Below are positions 1 to 7,178 of a DNA stretch of 10,169 nt, piece after piece. This DNA comes from an uncultured Alphaproteobacteria bacterium (GTDB lineage: Bacteria; Pseudomonadota; Alphaproteobacteria; Bin95): NCBI GenBank assembly GCA_913060845.1, contig CAJXVF010000038.1:1-10169 (forward strand), read 5' to 3'. The position numbers and the translations under genes are program-made. Positions within the stretch are counted from its first letter, which is position 1; every line of letters starts with the position of its first letter. Below the pieces are notes generated by a model. It was not told the DNA's origin. It worked only from the letters and a program-made list of their open reading frames with translations, and searched no databases.

Positions 1-42
1 CCTCTCTATTCGTCGGCAGCGTCAGATGTGTATAAGAGACAG
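1..42. other. Residual Illumina Nextera (Tn5) adapter with i5 index; not genomic
   Basis: Positions 10-23 read TCGTCGGCAGCGTC and 24-42 read AGATGTGTATAAGAGACAG. Together these are the Nextera read-1 adapter, ending in the 19-bp Tn5 mosaic end. Positions 2-9 read CTCTCTAT, which matches a standard Nextera i5 index (the '502' index), and base 1 fits the preceding P5 flank. The block is therefore library-preparation sequence left on the contig end. Its six-frame translations give the well-known artefact peptides ('SLIHI', 'MYKRQ', 'MCIRD'). Genomic sequence starts at 43. The mosaic end is a transposase site in vitro only and should not be read as a natural Tn5 insertion. Confidence 0.98.
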
Positions 43-1140
43 GGCCAATTGCGTGCGATCTACACGCGCATTGAGCCGCTCTGGAGCCAGGTTCTGGAAC
101 TGTCGTCTGCCGTCCGCACCACTGCCTGCGAGGGCGGCTTCACCTGCGTCCTCGATGAGGTCGCGGAGGTCGCATTCGGATTTTTGCAGCTTGGCCTCGC
201 CTGTCCGAGCATACCGCACCACGTCCCGGCAAAGTGCGACCGCACGGTCGATGGCGCGCAGCATTGTTGGCGCGACCCGGCGGACTTCCGGGTCATCGCT
301 GTCCTCAATCCGGTCGGACACGAGCTGTGCCGTTGAAAGAATATTCCGGAGATCATGATTGATCTTGGCGACGGCCTCACCTAGAGCAGCAAGCCGTGTT
401 TTCTGTGCAAGCGCTTGGCGGAGGTCCCGCTGCATCTCAGCGAATTCCCGCTCCGCAACGCCGATTTCATCCCGGCGCCGGGTTGGTTTGACGCCACGGT
501 CCGCGTCTTCAGGCAGGGCGCGGAAATCCGTCATCGCTTCGGTCAATCGGCCGAGTGGGCGGACCATCAGCCATTGCAGACTGAAGTAAACCAAGCAGGC
601 CGTGATCAGAGAGATAATGATAGAGAGCTCAAGGATACGCCTCGAGTAATCGATCAACGACGCCCGCATCGGCGCTTCCGCCATAATGATGCTAACCAGA
701 ACAGATGGATCAGACGGCGAGCGCCCGGTAATGCGGATGATGGCTTTGTCATCGCGCCGAATCGTTTCAAACGCCCGCAGGATCATGATCATTGGCGTTT
801 CACGGTCCAGATTGAACACGTGATCAACGGCGGGCGGCGCTTCTTTGCCCAGCATCCGGGTCATCAATGGGCCAAGATGTAGATCGATCCCATAAGCCCC
901 AACGTGGCGAAGCAATTGCGCTTGAAGTGCAGGGCTCACCTGGCCTGAAGGCGTGGCCTCCAATGCGAGGCCGGCCAAATGTGCATCAGCCAAGCGTTCT
1001 TGAAGATACATGGCGCGGTACCGGCCAGCGGAGGGCGCAAAGATCAACACTTCCGCGAGCATGACGAAAAAAATCGTCAGCACGAGCAGCCTAGCCGAAA
1101 GGCTGGCAAAAAGTTTCCGAATGCGCCAAACGGCGGCCAT
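43..1140 (-). CDS. Membrane sensor histidine kinase (HAMP-HisKA), 3' end lost at contig edge
   Basis: This is a two-component sensor kinase that would autophosphorylate on His and pass the phosphate to a response regulator not present here. An N-terminal membrane segment lies at about residues 16-36. A periplasmic sensing region of about 130 residues follows, then a second membrane segment at about 168-192, a HAMP linker at about 191-245 (ending near RRRDEIGVAEREF) and a HisKA dimerisation helix at about 250-315. The H-box is INHDLRN, making H262 the likely phospho-acceptor. The sequence then enters the start of the HATPase_c domain. The last genomic codon is Ala366 at 43-45. The frame runs on into the adapter and adds an artificial LSLIHI tail with a stop at 22-24. 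The N, G1 and G2 boxes of the ATPase are missing for this reason, not because of a biological truncation. The ATG at 1140 has a GGAA 6 nt upstream, and the gene follows the TVP38-like gene by 11 nt, suggesting one operon. The signal sensed is unknown. Confidence 0.88.
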
Positions 1141-1151
1141 GGTGTGTTCCG

Positions 1152-1898
1152 TTATTGTTTAGCGCTTTTGTCCAGGCGCTTGCCGGTGAACTTCTTATAG
1201 AGGATCGGTGCCAGCGATAGGAGCGCTAATAGCACGAGTGGCAGAATGACCTTCCCTTCAAAAATTACGCCAAGGTCCGGCTCGCCGCCTTTGGCGAACA
1301 CGGCATCAAGTCCAGCGCCAACGCTGGCAAATACAAAGGTGCCGGGAATGATCCCAAGCGCAGTCGCCGCAACGAATGATTTCAGGGAGGCACCCGCTAA
1401 GGCAGGTGCCACGTTCATGACAAAAAACGGAAACACTGGCGCCAAGCGAAGCGCTAGGATGTAGGAAAACGCGTTTTCCTCGAAGCCTTCACGCATTTTC
1501 CCCAAGGCAGCGCCGACCTTGTCCCGAAAGAAGTCAGCAAACGCATTGCGGGCTGCCAGGAATAGGATCGTGGCACCAATGGTAGCGCCAATAACCGTCA
1601 AGCTGCCCCCGACCAGCGTACCGAAGACAAAGCCGCCCGCCAGCGTCAGCACAGTGCCGATCGGTAAAGATGCAGCGGTGGAAATGATATACAGCAGGAT
1701 ATAGGCAGCACCCGCTTTGAGGGGGTTCGCTGCAGTCCAGTCAGCCAAGGCGGTGCGATTCTCCGCCAGCGAGTCCAGGCTGATATACTTCCCACCGCCA
1801 GCTGCAAAAAATGCGATGAATGCAGCTGCTAATAAAGCGAGCGTTAAATATCGCTTCCAAGCGGGCGCCCGGGGCGTTGTGTCAGCGGCGTCAGTCAC
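1152..1898 (-). CDS. TVP38/TMEM64 family (VTT/SNARE-associated, DedA-like) membrane protein
   Basis: This 248-residue inner-membrane protein is rich in Gly and Ala. Hydrophobic segments lie at about residues 16-34, 61-80, 85-115, 143-163, 172-200 and 214-235. The central block, with LPIGTVLTLAGGFVFG (78-93), a Gly-rich stretch and then RLAPVFPFFVMNVAPAL (151-167), is typical of the VTT domain shared by TVP38/TMEM64 and DedA proteins. Members are linked to lipid scrambling and membrane homeostasis, but the substrate of this one cannot be told from sequence. The start is GTG at 1896-1898. An in-frame stop lies four codons upstream (1908-1910) and no internal Met offers a better start. No clear Shine-Dalgarno sequence is visible. 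It is the first gene of a probable two-gene unit with the histidine kinase. Confidence 0.87.
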   Translation of the reverse strand: MTDAADTTPRAPAWKRYLTLALLAAAFIAFFAAGGGKYISLDSLAENRTALADWTAANPLKAGAAYILLYIISTAASLPIGTVLTLAGGFVFGTLVGGSLTVIGATIGATILFLAARNAFADFFRDKVGAALGKMREGFEENAFSYILALRLAPVFPFFVMNVAPALAGASLKSFVAATALGIIPGTFVFASVGAGLDAVFAKGGEPDLGVIFEGKVILPLVLLALLSLAPILYKKFTGKRLDKSAKQ

Positions 1899-1959
1899 GG
1901 GCGTAGGTCATGGGCATGGGTGATCCGTTGGCTGTGTCATTATGTTATGGAGCAGCATT

Positions 1960-2052
1960 ATGACGCCGCCTATTCAGGATTCCGTGAATGGGGGTGCCAT
2001 AGAATGGCCAGGTGCCGAATTTCATGCTGTTGTCATTGACGTTCACCGCTGA
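1960..2052 (+). CDS. Candidate 30-residue small ORF upstream of rpmH
   Basis: An ATG at 1960 opens a 31-codon frame (stop TGA 2050-2052) beginning MTPPIQDSVNGG and ending HAVVIDVHR. A GGAG at 1949-1952 sits 7 nt before the ATG, the best ribosome-binding site in this intergenic region. The product would be soluble, with no membrane segment. I do not recognise it. The -35 element proposed for rpmH lies inside its 3' end, and I found no convincing promoter of its own. It could be a chance frame. The Shine-Dalgarno sequence is the only positive evidence. Confidence 0.2.
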   Translation: MTPPIQDSVNGGAIEWPGAEFHAVVIDVHR

Positions 2053-2065
2053 AATCGACTATACA
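2036..2065 (+). promoter_or_regulatory. Sigma70-type promoter for the rpmH-rnpA-yidD block
   Basis: TTGACG at 2036-2041 matches the -35 consensus at five of six bases. TATACA at 2060-2065 carries the TATA core of a -10 element, with an 18-nt spacer. Transcription would begin near 2072, giving rpmH a leader of roughly 110 nt. This is the strongest promoter-like sequence in the 283-nt gap between the divergent genes. It is a prediction from motif match only. Confidence 0.55.
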
Positions 2066-2181
2066 CCGCCTTCCGCATTTACCGGCAGCGGACCCGGCGC
2101 GTATACGCATGCGCGTAAGCTGGGTTGCCGCCGCAGTGGATTGTGTGCAGATACAGTCATGATAGTTTGGAGTTCGATGCT

Positions 2182-2316
2182 ATGAAACGCACCTATCAGC
2201 CGAGCGTGATCGTTCGCAAGCGCCGTCATGGTTTCCGTTCACGGATGGCCACTGTTGGTGGTCGCCGCGTGCTGAGCAACCGCCGCGCCAAGGGCCGTAA
2301 GCGCGTTTCCGCGTAG
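2182..2316 (+). CDS. rpmH: 50S ribosomal protein L34
   Basis: This 44-residue, very basic protein has the full L34 pattern: it starts MKRTYQPS, continues with [11 protein letters not shown] and ends [19 protein letters not shown]34 sits in the large ribosomal subunit and contacts 23S rRNA. The usual bacterial length is 44-46 residues. I chose the ATG at 2182 because the family begins at MKRT and GGAG (2169-2172) lies 9 nt upstream. The frame is open further upstream, to an ATG at 2125, but that would add residues not seen in the family. It is the first gene of the conserved rpmH-rnpA-yidD-yidC cluster. Confidence 0.98.
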   Translation: MKRTYQPSVIVRKRRHGFRSRMATVGGRRVLSNRRAKGRKRVSA

Positions 2317-2350
2317 GTCTTTCTACAGTAGCGTTGATGCGCAGGCAGCT

Positions 2351-2743
2351 GTGATGGATGAGAATGCATCCACCCCAGCGCTGCTGCGCCTAAAAGAACG
2401 CAAGGATTTTCTGGCGGCCGCCAAGGGGCGGAAGGCCGGGTCGGGCACGCTCTCCCTTCAGGGACGTCGGCGGCGAGGCCACGAATCCGACAAAGCCGAC
2501 CCAAGCTCAATCCGAATCGGCTTCACCTGTTCAAAACGTGTCGGCAATGCTGTCGCCCGCAATCGCGCGCGGCGTCGTTTGAAAGCTGCTGCTGCGGAAA
2601 TCGCTCCAGCGCTTGCTGCAACGGGTTGTGATTACGTTCTGATTGGCCGTCCCCAGACAATTGATTGCCCGTTCGACACGCTTCAGGGGGATATGCGCCG
2701 GGCTTTTCAACAGGTCACGGCGAAACTGCAGGACAAGCGCTAA
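2351..2743 (+). CDS. rnpA: Ribonuclease P protein component
   Basis: This is the protein subunit of RNase P, which helps the catalytic RNA remove 5' leaders from precursor tRNAs. At 130 residues it fits the family. The hallmark RNR motif is clear at residues 62-78 ([17 protein letters not shown]), followed by the closing helix and the YVLIGRP strand (95-101). An Arg-rich loop at residues 38-53 precedes the IRIGFTCSK strand. The start may be GTG at 2351 or ATG at 2354. An AGG at 2343-2345 lies 5 or 8 nt before them and suits the ATG slightly better. The gene is 34 nt behind rpmH and its TAA overlaps the yidD ATG. Confidence 0.96.
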   Translation: MMDENASTPALLRLKERKDFLAAAKGRKAGSGTLSLQGRRRRGHESDKADPSSIRIGFTCSKRVGNAVARNRARRRLKAAAAEIAPALAATGCDYVLIGRPQTIDCPFDTLQGDMRRAFQQVTAKLQDKR

Positions 2744-3021
2744 TGCGCCGGATACTCATCCAGATGCTATCCGCACCGGTGCATGTATATCGCTATTGCA
2801 TATCGCCGTTCACGCCGATGGCTTGCCGGTTCAATCCCACGTGTTCCGCTTATGCGCTTCAGGCGTTGAAGGCGCATGGCCCGCTGAAAGGCGGGTGGCT
2901 GGCCGTCCGCAGGTTGGTCCGTTGCCACCCTTGGGGCGGGAGTGGTGATGACCCGGTTCCGGCGTCAACGCACCATTCAACCGCGTCGCTCACAAAGAAA
3001 TGCGGGCATTCCGGCCCATAA
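2743..3021 (+). CDS. yidD: Membrane protein insertion efficiency factor YidD
   Basis: This 92-residue protein carries the YidD (DUF37) signature: [15 protein letters not shown] (28-42), then [20 protein letters not shown] (45-64), GGSGDDPVP (65-73) and a short hydrophilic tail. YidD is a small, membrane-associated protein thought to aid insertion of proteins through the YidC route. The start ATG at 2743 shares its A with the rnpA stop (TAATG), which implies translational coupling. The frame is open further upstream inside rnpA, but MRRILIQML is the expected family N-terminus. Confidence 0.95.
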   Translation: MRRILIQMLSAPVHVYRYCISPFTPMACRFNPTCSAYALQALKAHGPLKGGWLAVRRLVRCHPWGGSGDDPVPASTHHSTASLTKKCGHSGP

Positions 3022-3094
3022 GCGACCATATGCGCAAGTATTGGGGTGGAGACTGGATGATTTCCGGGCTAGAACCCTTCAACAGATTTAAGCA

Positions 3095-3109
3095 GGGCGT
3101 ATTTCGCCC
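3095..3109 (+). other. Small GC hairpin in the yidD-yidC spacer
   Basis: GGGCG (3095-3099) and CGCCC (3105-3109) can pair as a perfect 5-bp GC stem around the loop TATTT. It lies in the 120-nt gap between yidD and yidC, 32 nt before the yidC start. No T-run follows, so it is not a standard intrinsic terminator. It could stabilise an mRNA end or be chance. I found no clear promoter in the rest of the spacer. Confidence 0.25.
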
Positions 3110-3141
3110 CTTCCCAAATAGACGGTTTAGGACTTCGCGCG

Positions 3142-4929
3142 ATGGAGCAACGCAATCTTTTTATAGCGATGGCGGCGTCGCTTGTGATTTTGCTCGGCTG
3201 GAATGTGTTCTTTCCGCCGCCGGAACCACCGCCTAAGCCAGCAGCATCCATCACGGCTGATGGAACGCCTATAGCACCCGCAGGCGATGCAGCAATTCCC
3301 GGTCCACCAAGGGAAGCGACCGGACCGAGCGCCATTACCGCCGGTGGCGGACAAGCGCGTGGCCTGACCCGGACGGCAGCCCTGAACCAAAGTGCGCGCG
3401 TGACGATTTCAACGCCGCGCCTCGCCGGTTCTATCTCGCTTACGGGTGCCAGCCTCGATGATCTGACACTCTCCACCTACAAGCAGACCCTGGCTGAAGA
3501 CAGCCCGCCGATCACACTGCTCTCCCCATCCGGCGGCCCGGACGCTTACTTCGCCCGTTTCGGTTGGTCCGCAACGGCTGGTAAAGAAGCCAGCGTGCCG
3601 ACCAGTAAGACCGAATGGCGCTCGAACGACCGAACGCTCACGGAAAATGGCTCCGTTGTCATGACCTGGGAAAGCCCAGACGGCATGCTCTATGAGCGCA
3701 CGATCGCGCTTGATGACGGCTATATGTTCACCGTCACCGACGTTGTGAAGAACAATGGCACTGACGCGACAACGCTCTATCCATACAGCTTGGTTTCCCG
3801 CGCTGGCGAGCCAGAAACATCCGGCCTTTATGTGCTGCATGAAGGGCCGATTGGGGTCCTCAACGACACCCTCGAAGAACTTTCCTACGACGATCTGTTT
3901 GACGATGGCCAATCTGAAATCATCACCCATGAGACGACTGGCGGATGGATCGGCATCACGGACAAGTATTGGCTGGCAGCGCTTGTGCCGCCATTCGATC
4001 AACCCGTGAAAGCGCGCTTCCTGCACACAAACGCAGGCGGCATTAGTCGCTATCAGACCGATTATCTTGGTGGTGCGGTAGCGATTGCGCCGGGTGCCTC
4101 CCATGAAATTACGCATCGGTTCTTCGGCGGTGCCAAGGAAGTTGGCCTGCTGGATCGCTACGAAGAAAACTTGAACATTCCACTGTTCGATAAAGCGATT
4201 GATTTTGGCTGGTTCTATTATCTGACCAAGCCGTTTTTCTACGCGCTGGAATGGTTCTATCACCTGCTTGGCAACTTCGGCCTTGCGATTATGGCGTTGA
4301 CGGTTTGCGTGAAGATCGTGTTCTTCCCGCTCGCCAATAAGTCCTACAAGTCTATGGCGGCTATGAAGGGCCTGCAGCCTGAAATGCTGAAACTGCGTGA
4401 GCGTTATGGCGATGACCGTCAGAAGCTCAATCAGGAAATGATGGCGCTTTATAAGAAAGAGAAGGTCAATCCTGCGTCGGGTTGTTTGCCGATCATCGTG
4501 CAGATTCCGGTGTTCTTCTCGCTCTACAAGGTTCTGATCGTGGCGATTGAAATGCGCCACGCACCGTTCTTTGGCTGGATTCAGGATCTGTCGGCACCAG
4601 ACCCGACCAACATCTTCAACCTGTTCGGATTGATCCCATTTACGCCGCCAAGCTTTATGCATATTGGTGCCTGGGCGGTCATGATGGGCATCACGATGTT
4701 CTTGCAGCAAAAGCTGAATCCGCAGCCGACGGACCCGATGCAGGCGCGCATATTCATGCTCATGCCGCTGATCTTCACCGTGCTGTTGTCTGGCTTCGCT
4801 GCTGGCCTGGTCATTTACTGGACATGGAACAACCTGCTTTCGATCTGCCAGCAGGCGATCATCATGACGCGGGCTGGTGTGCCTTTGGGCGGCGGGGCTA
4901 AGAAAAAGCCCGCAGCAGGCAAAGCGTAG
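3142..4929 (+). CDS. yidC: Membrane protein insertase YidC (Oxa1 family)
   Basis: YidC inserts and folds inner-membrane proteins, alone or with SecYEG. This 595-residue protein has the Gram-negative layout. An N-terminal membrane anchor lies at about residues 5-24, followed by a Pro/Ala-rich linker. The large periplasmic beta domain spans about 60-345, and the Oxa1 domain about 350-580. Membrane segments in the latter lie near 365-397, 448-472, 506-526 and 535-575. The conserved FFPLANKSYKSMAAMKGLQP block and the cytoplasmic hairpin (LRERYGDDRQKLNQEMMALYKKEKVNP) are present. The position equivalent to the groove arginine of E. coli YidC (R366) is Lys391. The tail is short and Lys-rich (AKKKPAAGKA). 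The ATG at 3142 has AGGA (3129-3132) 9 nt upstream. engB follows after 10 nt. Confidence 0.97.
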   Translation: MEQRNLFIAMAASLVILLGWNVFFPPPEPPPKPAASITADGTPIAPAGDAAIPGPPREATGPSAITAGGGQARGLTRTAALNQSARVTISTPRLAGSISLTGASLDDLTLSTYKQTLAEDSPPITLLSPSGGPDAYFARFGWSATAGKEASVPTSKTEWRSNDRTLTENGSVVMTWESPDGMLYERTIALDDGYMFTVTDVVKNNGTDATTLYPYSLVSRAGEPETSGLYVLHEGPIGVLNDTLEELSYDDLFDDGQSEIITHETTGGWIGITDKYWLAALVPPFDQPVKARFLHTNAGGISRYQTDYLGGAVAIAPGASHEITHRFFGGAKEVGLLDRYEENLNIPLFDKAIDFGWFYYLTKPFFYALEWFYHLLGNFGLAIMALTVCVKIVFFPLANKSYKSMAAMKGLQPEMLKLRERYGDDRQKLNQEMMALYKKEKVNPASGCLPIIVQIPVFFSLYKVLIVAIEMRHAPFFGWIQDLSAPDPTNIFNLFGLIPFTPPSFMHIGAWAVMMGITMFLQQKLNPQPTDPMQARIFMLMPLIFTVLLSGFAAGLVIYWTWNNLLSICQQAIIMTRAGVPLGGGAKKKPAAGKA

Positions 4930-4939
4930 AGCTTGGCTG

Positions 4940-5599
4940 ATGCCAGAGGTAGACAGCCCTAGTTTCGACGACCCCGATACGCCGGAACGGCTGGAAGAGG
5001 GCCGTTTGCTCTTCACCAAGGAATGCGAATTCCTTTGGGAAGCGAAAGCGCTTGATAATCTGCCACCGCTGGGGTTGCCGGAAGTGGCTTTCGCTGGCCG
5101 GTCCAATGTTGGCAAGTCGAGCTTGGTGAATGCGTTGACCGGCCAGAAGGCGCTCGCGCGCTCTTCGAACACGCCGGGGCGTACCCAGTCACTGGTGTTC
5201 TTTGAACTCGGTGAGCGCCTGCGGCTGGTTGATTTGCCGGGTTATGGTTATGCCAAAGTCTCCCGCTCCAAGGTGACGGATTGGACAGTGCTGACACGGG
5301 ATTTTCTGCGGGGTCGTTCAACGCTCGCACGGCTTTATCTATTGGTTGATGCGCGACACGGCTTTAAACCGAGCGATCATGAAATGATGGATATGCTGGA
5401 TGAATCCGCGCTGTCTTATCAGATCATCTTGACCAAAGCCGATAAGCTGAAACCGAACCAGCAATTGACGATGTTGGCAGCGACGGAAGCTGTGGCCAGA
5501 AAGCGCCGCGCCGCGCACCCAGAAGTGTTGCTGACCAGCGCCGGCAAGAACATTGGCATTGCCGCATTGCGTTCGCGTATGGCGGCCCTGGCTGTATAG
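4940..5599 (+). CDS. engB: Ribosome biogenesis GTP-binding protein EngB (YihA/YsxC)
   Basis: This 219-residue TRAFAC-class GTPase acts in late assembly of the large ribosomal subunit. The motifs are all visible: G1 GRSNVGKSS (53-61), the NTPGRTQ G2 region (77-83), G3 DLPGYGYAKV (98-107), G4 TKADKL (165-170) and G5 TSA (199-201). The GRSNVGKS form of G1 and the GYGYA after G3 are specific to this family. I chose the ATG at 4940, 10 nt after the yidC stop. The open frame extends back into yidC, but those residues do not look like the family. No strong Shine-Dalgarno sequence is seen, so translation may be coupled to yidC. Confidence 0.95.
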   Translation: MPEVDSPSFDDPDTPERLEEGRLLFTKECEFLWEAKALDNLPPLGLPEVAFAGRSNVGKSSLVNALTGQKALARSSNTPGRTQSLVFFELGERLRLVDLPGYGYAKVSRSKVTDWTVLTRDFLRGRSTLARLYLLVDARHGFKPSDHEMMDMLDESALSYQIILTKADKLKPNQQLTMLAATEAVARKRRAAHPEVLLTSAGKNIGIAALRSRMAALAV

Positions 5600-5634
5600 T
5601 CTTCCCTTGAATTGACCAGCATACGAGAAGCGTC

Positions 5635-6531
5635 ATGAGTGATAGTTCTGCCGATAGAATGGCCCGGGTCGACATGCTGTCCGAGGCGTTGCCATTTATG
5701 CGCCGTTACGCTGGCGAAACTATCGTCATCAAGTATGGCGGCCATGCGATGGGCGATCAGGACTTAGCTGACAACTTCGCACGGGATATTGTGCTGCTGA
5801 AGCAGATCGGTGCATTCCCCATCGTCGTTCACGGTGGTGGACCGCAGATCGGCGATATGCTGAAGCGGCTGCAGATCAAAAGCGACTTTGTCGACGGTCT
5901 GCGCGTTACCGGTGCCGATACGGTAGAAATCGTGGAAATGGTGCTGTCTGGCGGCATCAATAAGGGCATTGTCGCAGCGATCAATCGTGCTGGGGGCCGC
6001 GCCATTGGTCTTTCCGGCAAGGATGCGAACTTGATTCGCGCCAGCAAGCTTGGCCACAAAACCCGAGACAGCGACAGCAATATCGAAAAGATCATTGACC
6101 TGGGCTTCGTTGGAAAGCCTGAAGAAGTGAACGGCCAGGTGCTGGCGGAGCTGGCGCGCACTGGCGTGACGCCTGTGATCGCGCCTGTTGGTTTTGACGC
6201 CGCTGGCAATACCTACAATATCAATGCCGATACGGCGGCAGGCGCAGTCGCATCTGCCGTGCAGGCAAAACGGCTGCTGATGCTGACCGATGTCGCCGGT
6301 GTCCTGGACGCTAAAGGCAAGCGGATTGAGGATATTGCGGCAGATACCGCCCGGCGCATGATCAATGAAGGGGTCATCAAGGGCGGCATGATCCCAAAGA
6401 TCGAAACTTGCCTGGAGGCTGTGGCTGCAGGCGTTGAAGCCGCTGTCATCCTAGACGGTCGCGTTCCACACGCCATTCTGCTCGAAATCTTCACAGAACG
6501 TGGCGACGGAACACTGATCCGCCCAGGCTGA
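5635..6531 (+). CDS. argB: Acetylglutamate kinase
   Basis: ArgB phosphorylates N-acetyl-L-glutamate with ATP, the second step of arginine biosynthesis. The 298-residue protein has the amino acid kinase fold: IKYGGHAMG (32-40, with K33), the glycine-rich VHGGGPQIG (65-73), LSGKDANL (126-133), [10 protein letters not shown] (194-203) and KGGMIPKIE (249-257, with K255). The N-terminal helix (about residues 10-26, [11 protein letters not shown]) before the first strand and the ending [17 protein letters not shown] match arginine-inhibited NAGKs, so feedback inhibition by arginine is likely. That is inferred from family knowledge. The ATG at 5635 has a purine-rich GAGAAG (5625-5630) 4 nt upstream. 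The gap after engB is 35 nt, and the gene ends 4 nt from the convergent HNH gene. Confidence 0.97.
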   Translation: MSDSSADRMARVDMLSEALPFMRRYAGETIVIKYGGHAMGDQDLADNFARDIVLLKQIGAFPIVVHGGGPQIGDMLKRLQIKSDFVDGLRVTGADTVEIVEMVLSGGINKGIVAAINRAGGRAIGLSGKDANLIRASKLGHKTRDSDSNIEKIIDLGFVGKPEEVNGQVLAELARTGVTPVIAPVGFDAAGNTYNINADTAAGAVASAVQAKRLLMLTDVAGVLDAKGKRIEDIAADTARRMINEGVIKGGMIPKIETCLEAVAAGVEAAVILDGRVPHAILLEIFTERGDGTLIRPG

Positions 6532-6535
6532 GGCG

Positions 6536-7093
6536 CTAGTCACTTTCGAGCACTGAATCCCAGTAGAGATAATCTCGCCAGCTTTCGTGCAGGAAATTCG
6601 GCGGGAAGGCCTGGCCACGCGCCTGTAGCTCATACACCGTCGGCTCTGCGGGTGTATGACGGAGCGGCATGTGGGCCTCTTTCGGCGTGAGGTTGGCTTT
6701 TGCCAGGTTACACGCACCGCAAGCGGTCGCGACATTCGCCCAATCGGTGCGGCCGCCGCGGGAGCGTGGGATGACGTGGTCGAACGTTAGCTCAGACGTC
6801 ACGGCCTTCACGCCGCAATAGGAGCAGCAGAATTGATCCCGCAAAAACACATTAAAGCGGGTGAAGGCTGGCCGTTTCGCTGGCGCGATATATTCTTTAA
6901 GGGAGATGACACTTGGCGCGTGCATTTCAAAACTGGGGGAGCGTACTGGCGCATCGTCATATTCGGCCAGCACATTGACCTTTTCCAGAAAGACAGCCTT
7001 AACGGCATCGCGCCAGGACCAAAGCGACAATGGGAAATAACTTAGCGGCCTGAAATCTGCGTTCAGGACCAAAGCAGCACGATTATCGAGCAT
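6536..7093 (-). CDS. HNH endonuclease family protein
   Basis: This 185-residue protein has a C-terminal HNH nuclease core. CSYC (90-93) and CGAC (125-128) are likely structural zinc ligands. LTFDHVIPRSRGG (102-114) holds the catalytic His106, followed by WANVATAC (118-125). The N-terminal half (MLDNRAALVLNADFRPLSY and the WSWRDAVKAVFLEKV helix) is typical of standalone HNH proteins widespread in alphaproteobacteria. Their cellular role is not settled, and no methyltransferase or toxin-antitoxin partner is adjacent. I chose the ATG at 7091-7093 because the family starts at MLxNRAALVLN. GGAGGG (7105-7110, minus strand) lies 11 nt upstream. The open frame extends a further 50 codons upstream, but those residues do not resemble this family. 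Confidence 0.9.
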   Translation of the reverse strand: MLDNRAALVLNADFRPLSYFPLSLWSWRDAVKAVFLEKVNVLAEYDDAPVRSPSFEMHAPSVISLKEYIAPAKRPAFTRFNVFLRDQFCCSYCGVKAVTSELTFDHVIPRSRGGRTDWANVATACGACNLAKANLTPKEAHMPLRHTPAEPTVYELQARGQAFPPNFLHESWRDYLYWDSVLESD

Positions 7094-7178
7094 GGTAGTC
7101 AGAGCCCTCCGGCGTGGTGGGATGAAACAAAGCCTCTCGCAAGCTACATATTGGGGCATAAACAGTGATTGTGACAAG

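Noticed and set aside
24..42. Tn5 mosaic end as a sign of a natural transposon
   Set aside because: The adjoining adapter and index sequence shows it comes from in vitro library tagmentation.
1939..1962. Two CATAAT -10-like sequences on the minus strand upstream of the TVP38-like gene
   Set aside because: Neither has an acceptable -35 element 16-18 nt upstream, so no promoter is called for that operon.
1972..1989. Inverted repeat ATTCA...TGAAT with an 8-nt spacer as an operator
   Set aside because: The arms are short and AT-rich, so chance occurrence is likely. There is no known binding-site match or second copy.
3000..3236. 78-codon plus-strand frame between yidD and yidC
   Set aside because: It overlaps the end of yidD and 95 nt of yidC, has no domain, and the composition looks random.
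3409..5172. 587-codon stop-free frame on the minus strand, antisense to yidC and engB
   Set aside because: It lies wholly opposite two certain genes. Its translation is rich in Arg, His and Gln and low-order, with no recognisable domain. Codon bias of the sense genes explains the missing stops.
7148..7177. Minus-strand promoter for the HNH gene: TTGTCA (7172-7177) and CAATAT (7148-7153), 18-nt spacer
   Set aside because: The -35 match is good but the -10 agrees at only three of six bases, so it is not supportable on motif alone.
7092..7178. 29-codon N-terminal extension of the ABC exporter from ATG 7092
   Set aside because: It would overlap the start codon of the divergent HNH gene and adds residues unlike Atm1-family N-termini. 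Starts at 7179 or 7188 fit better.
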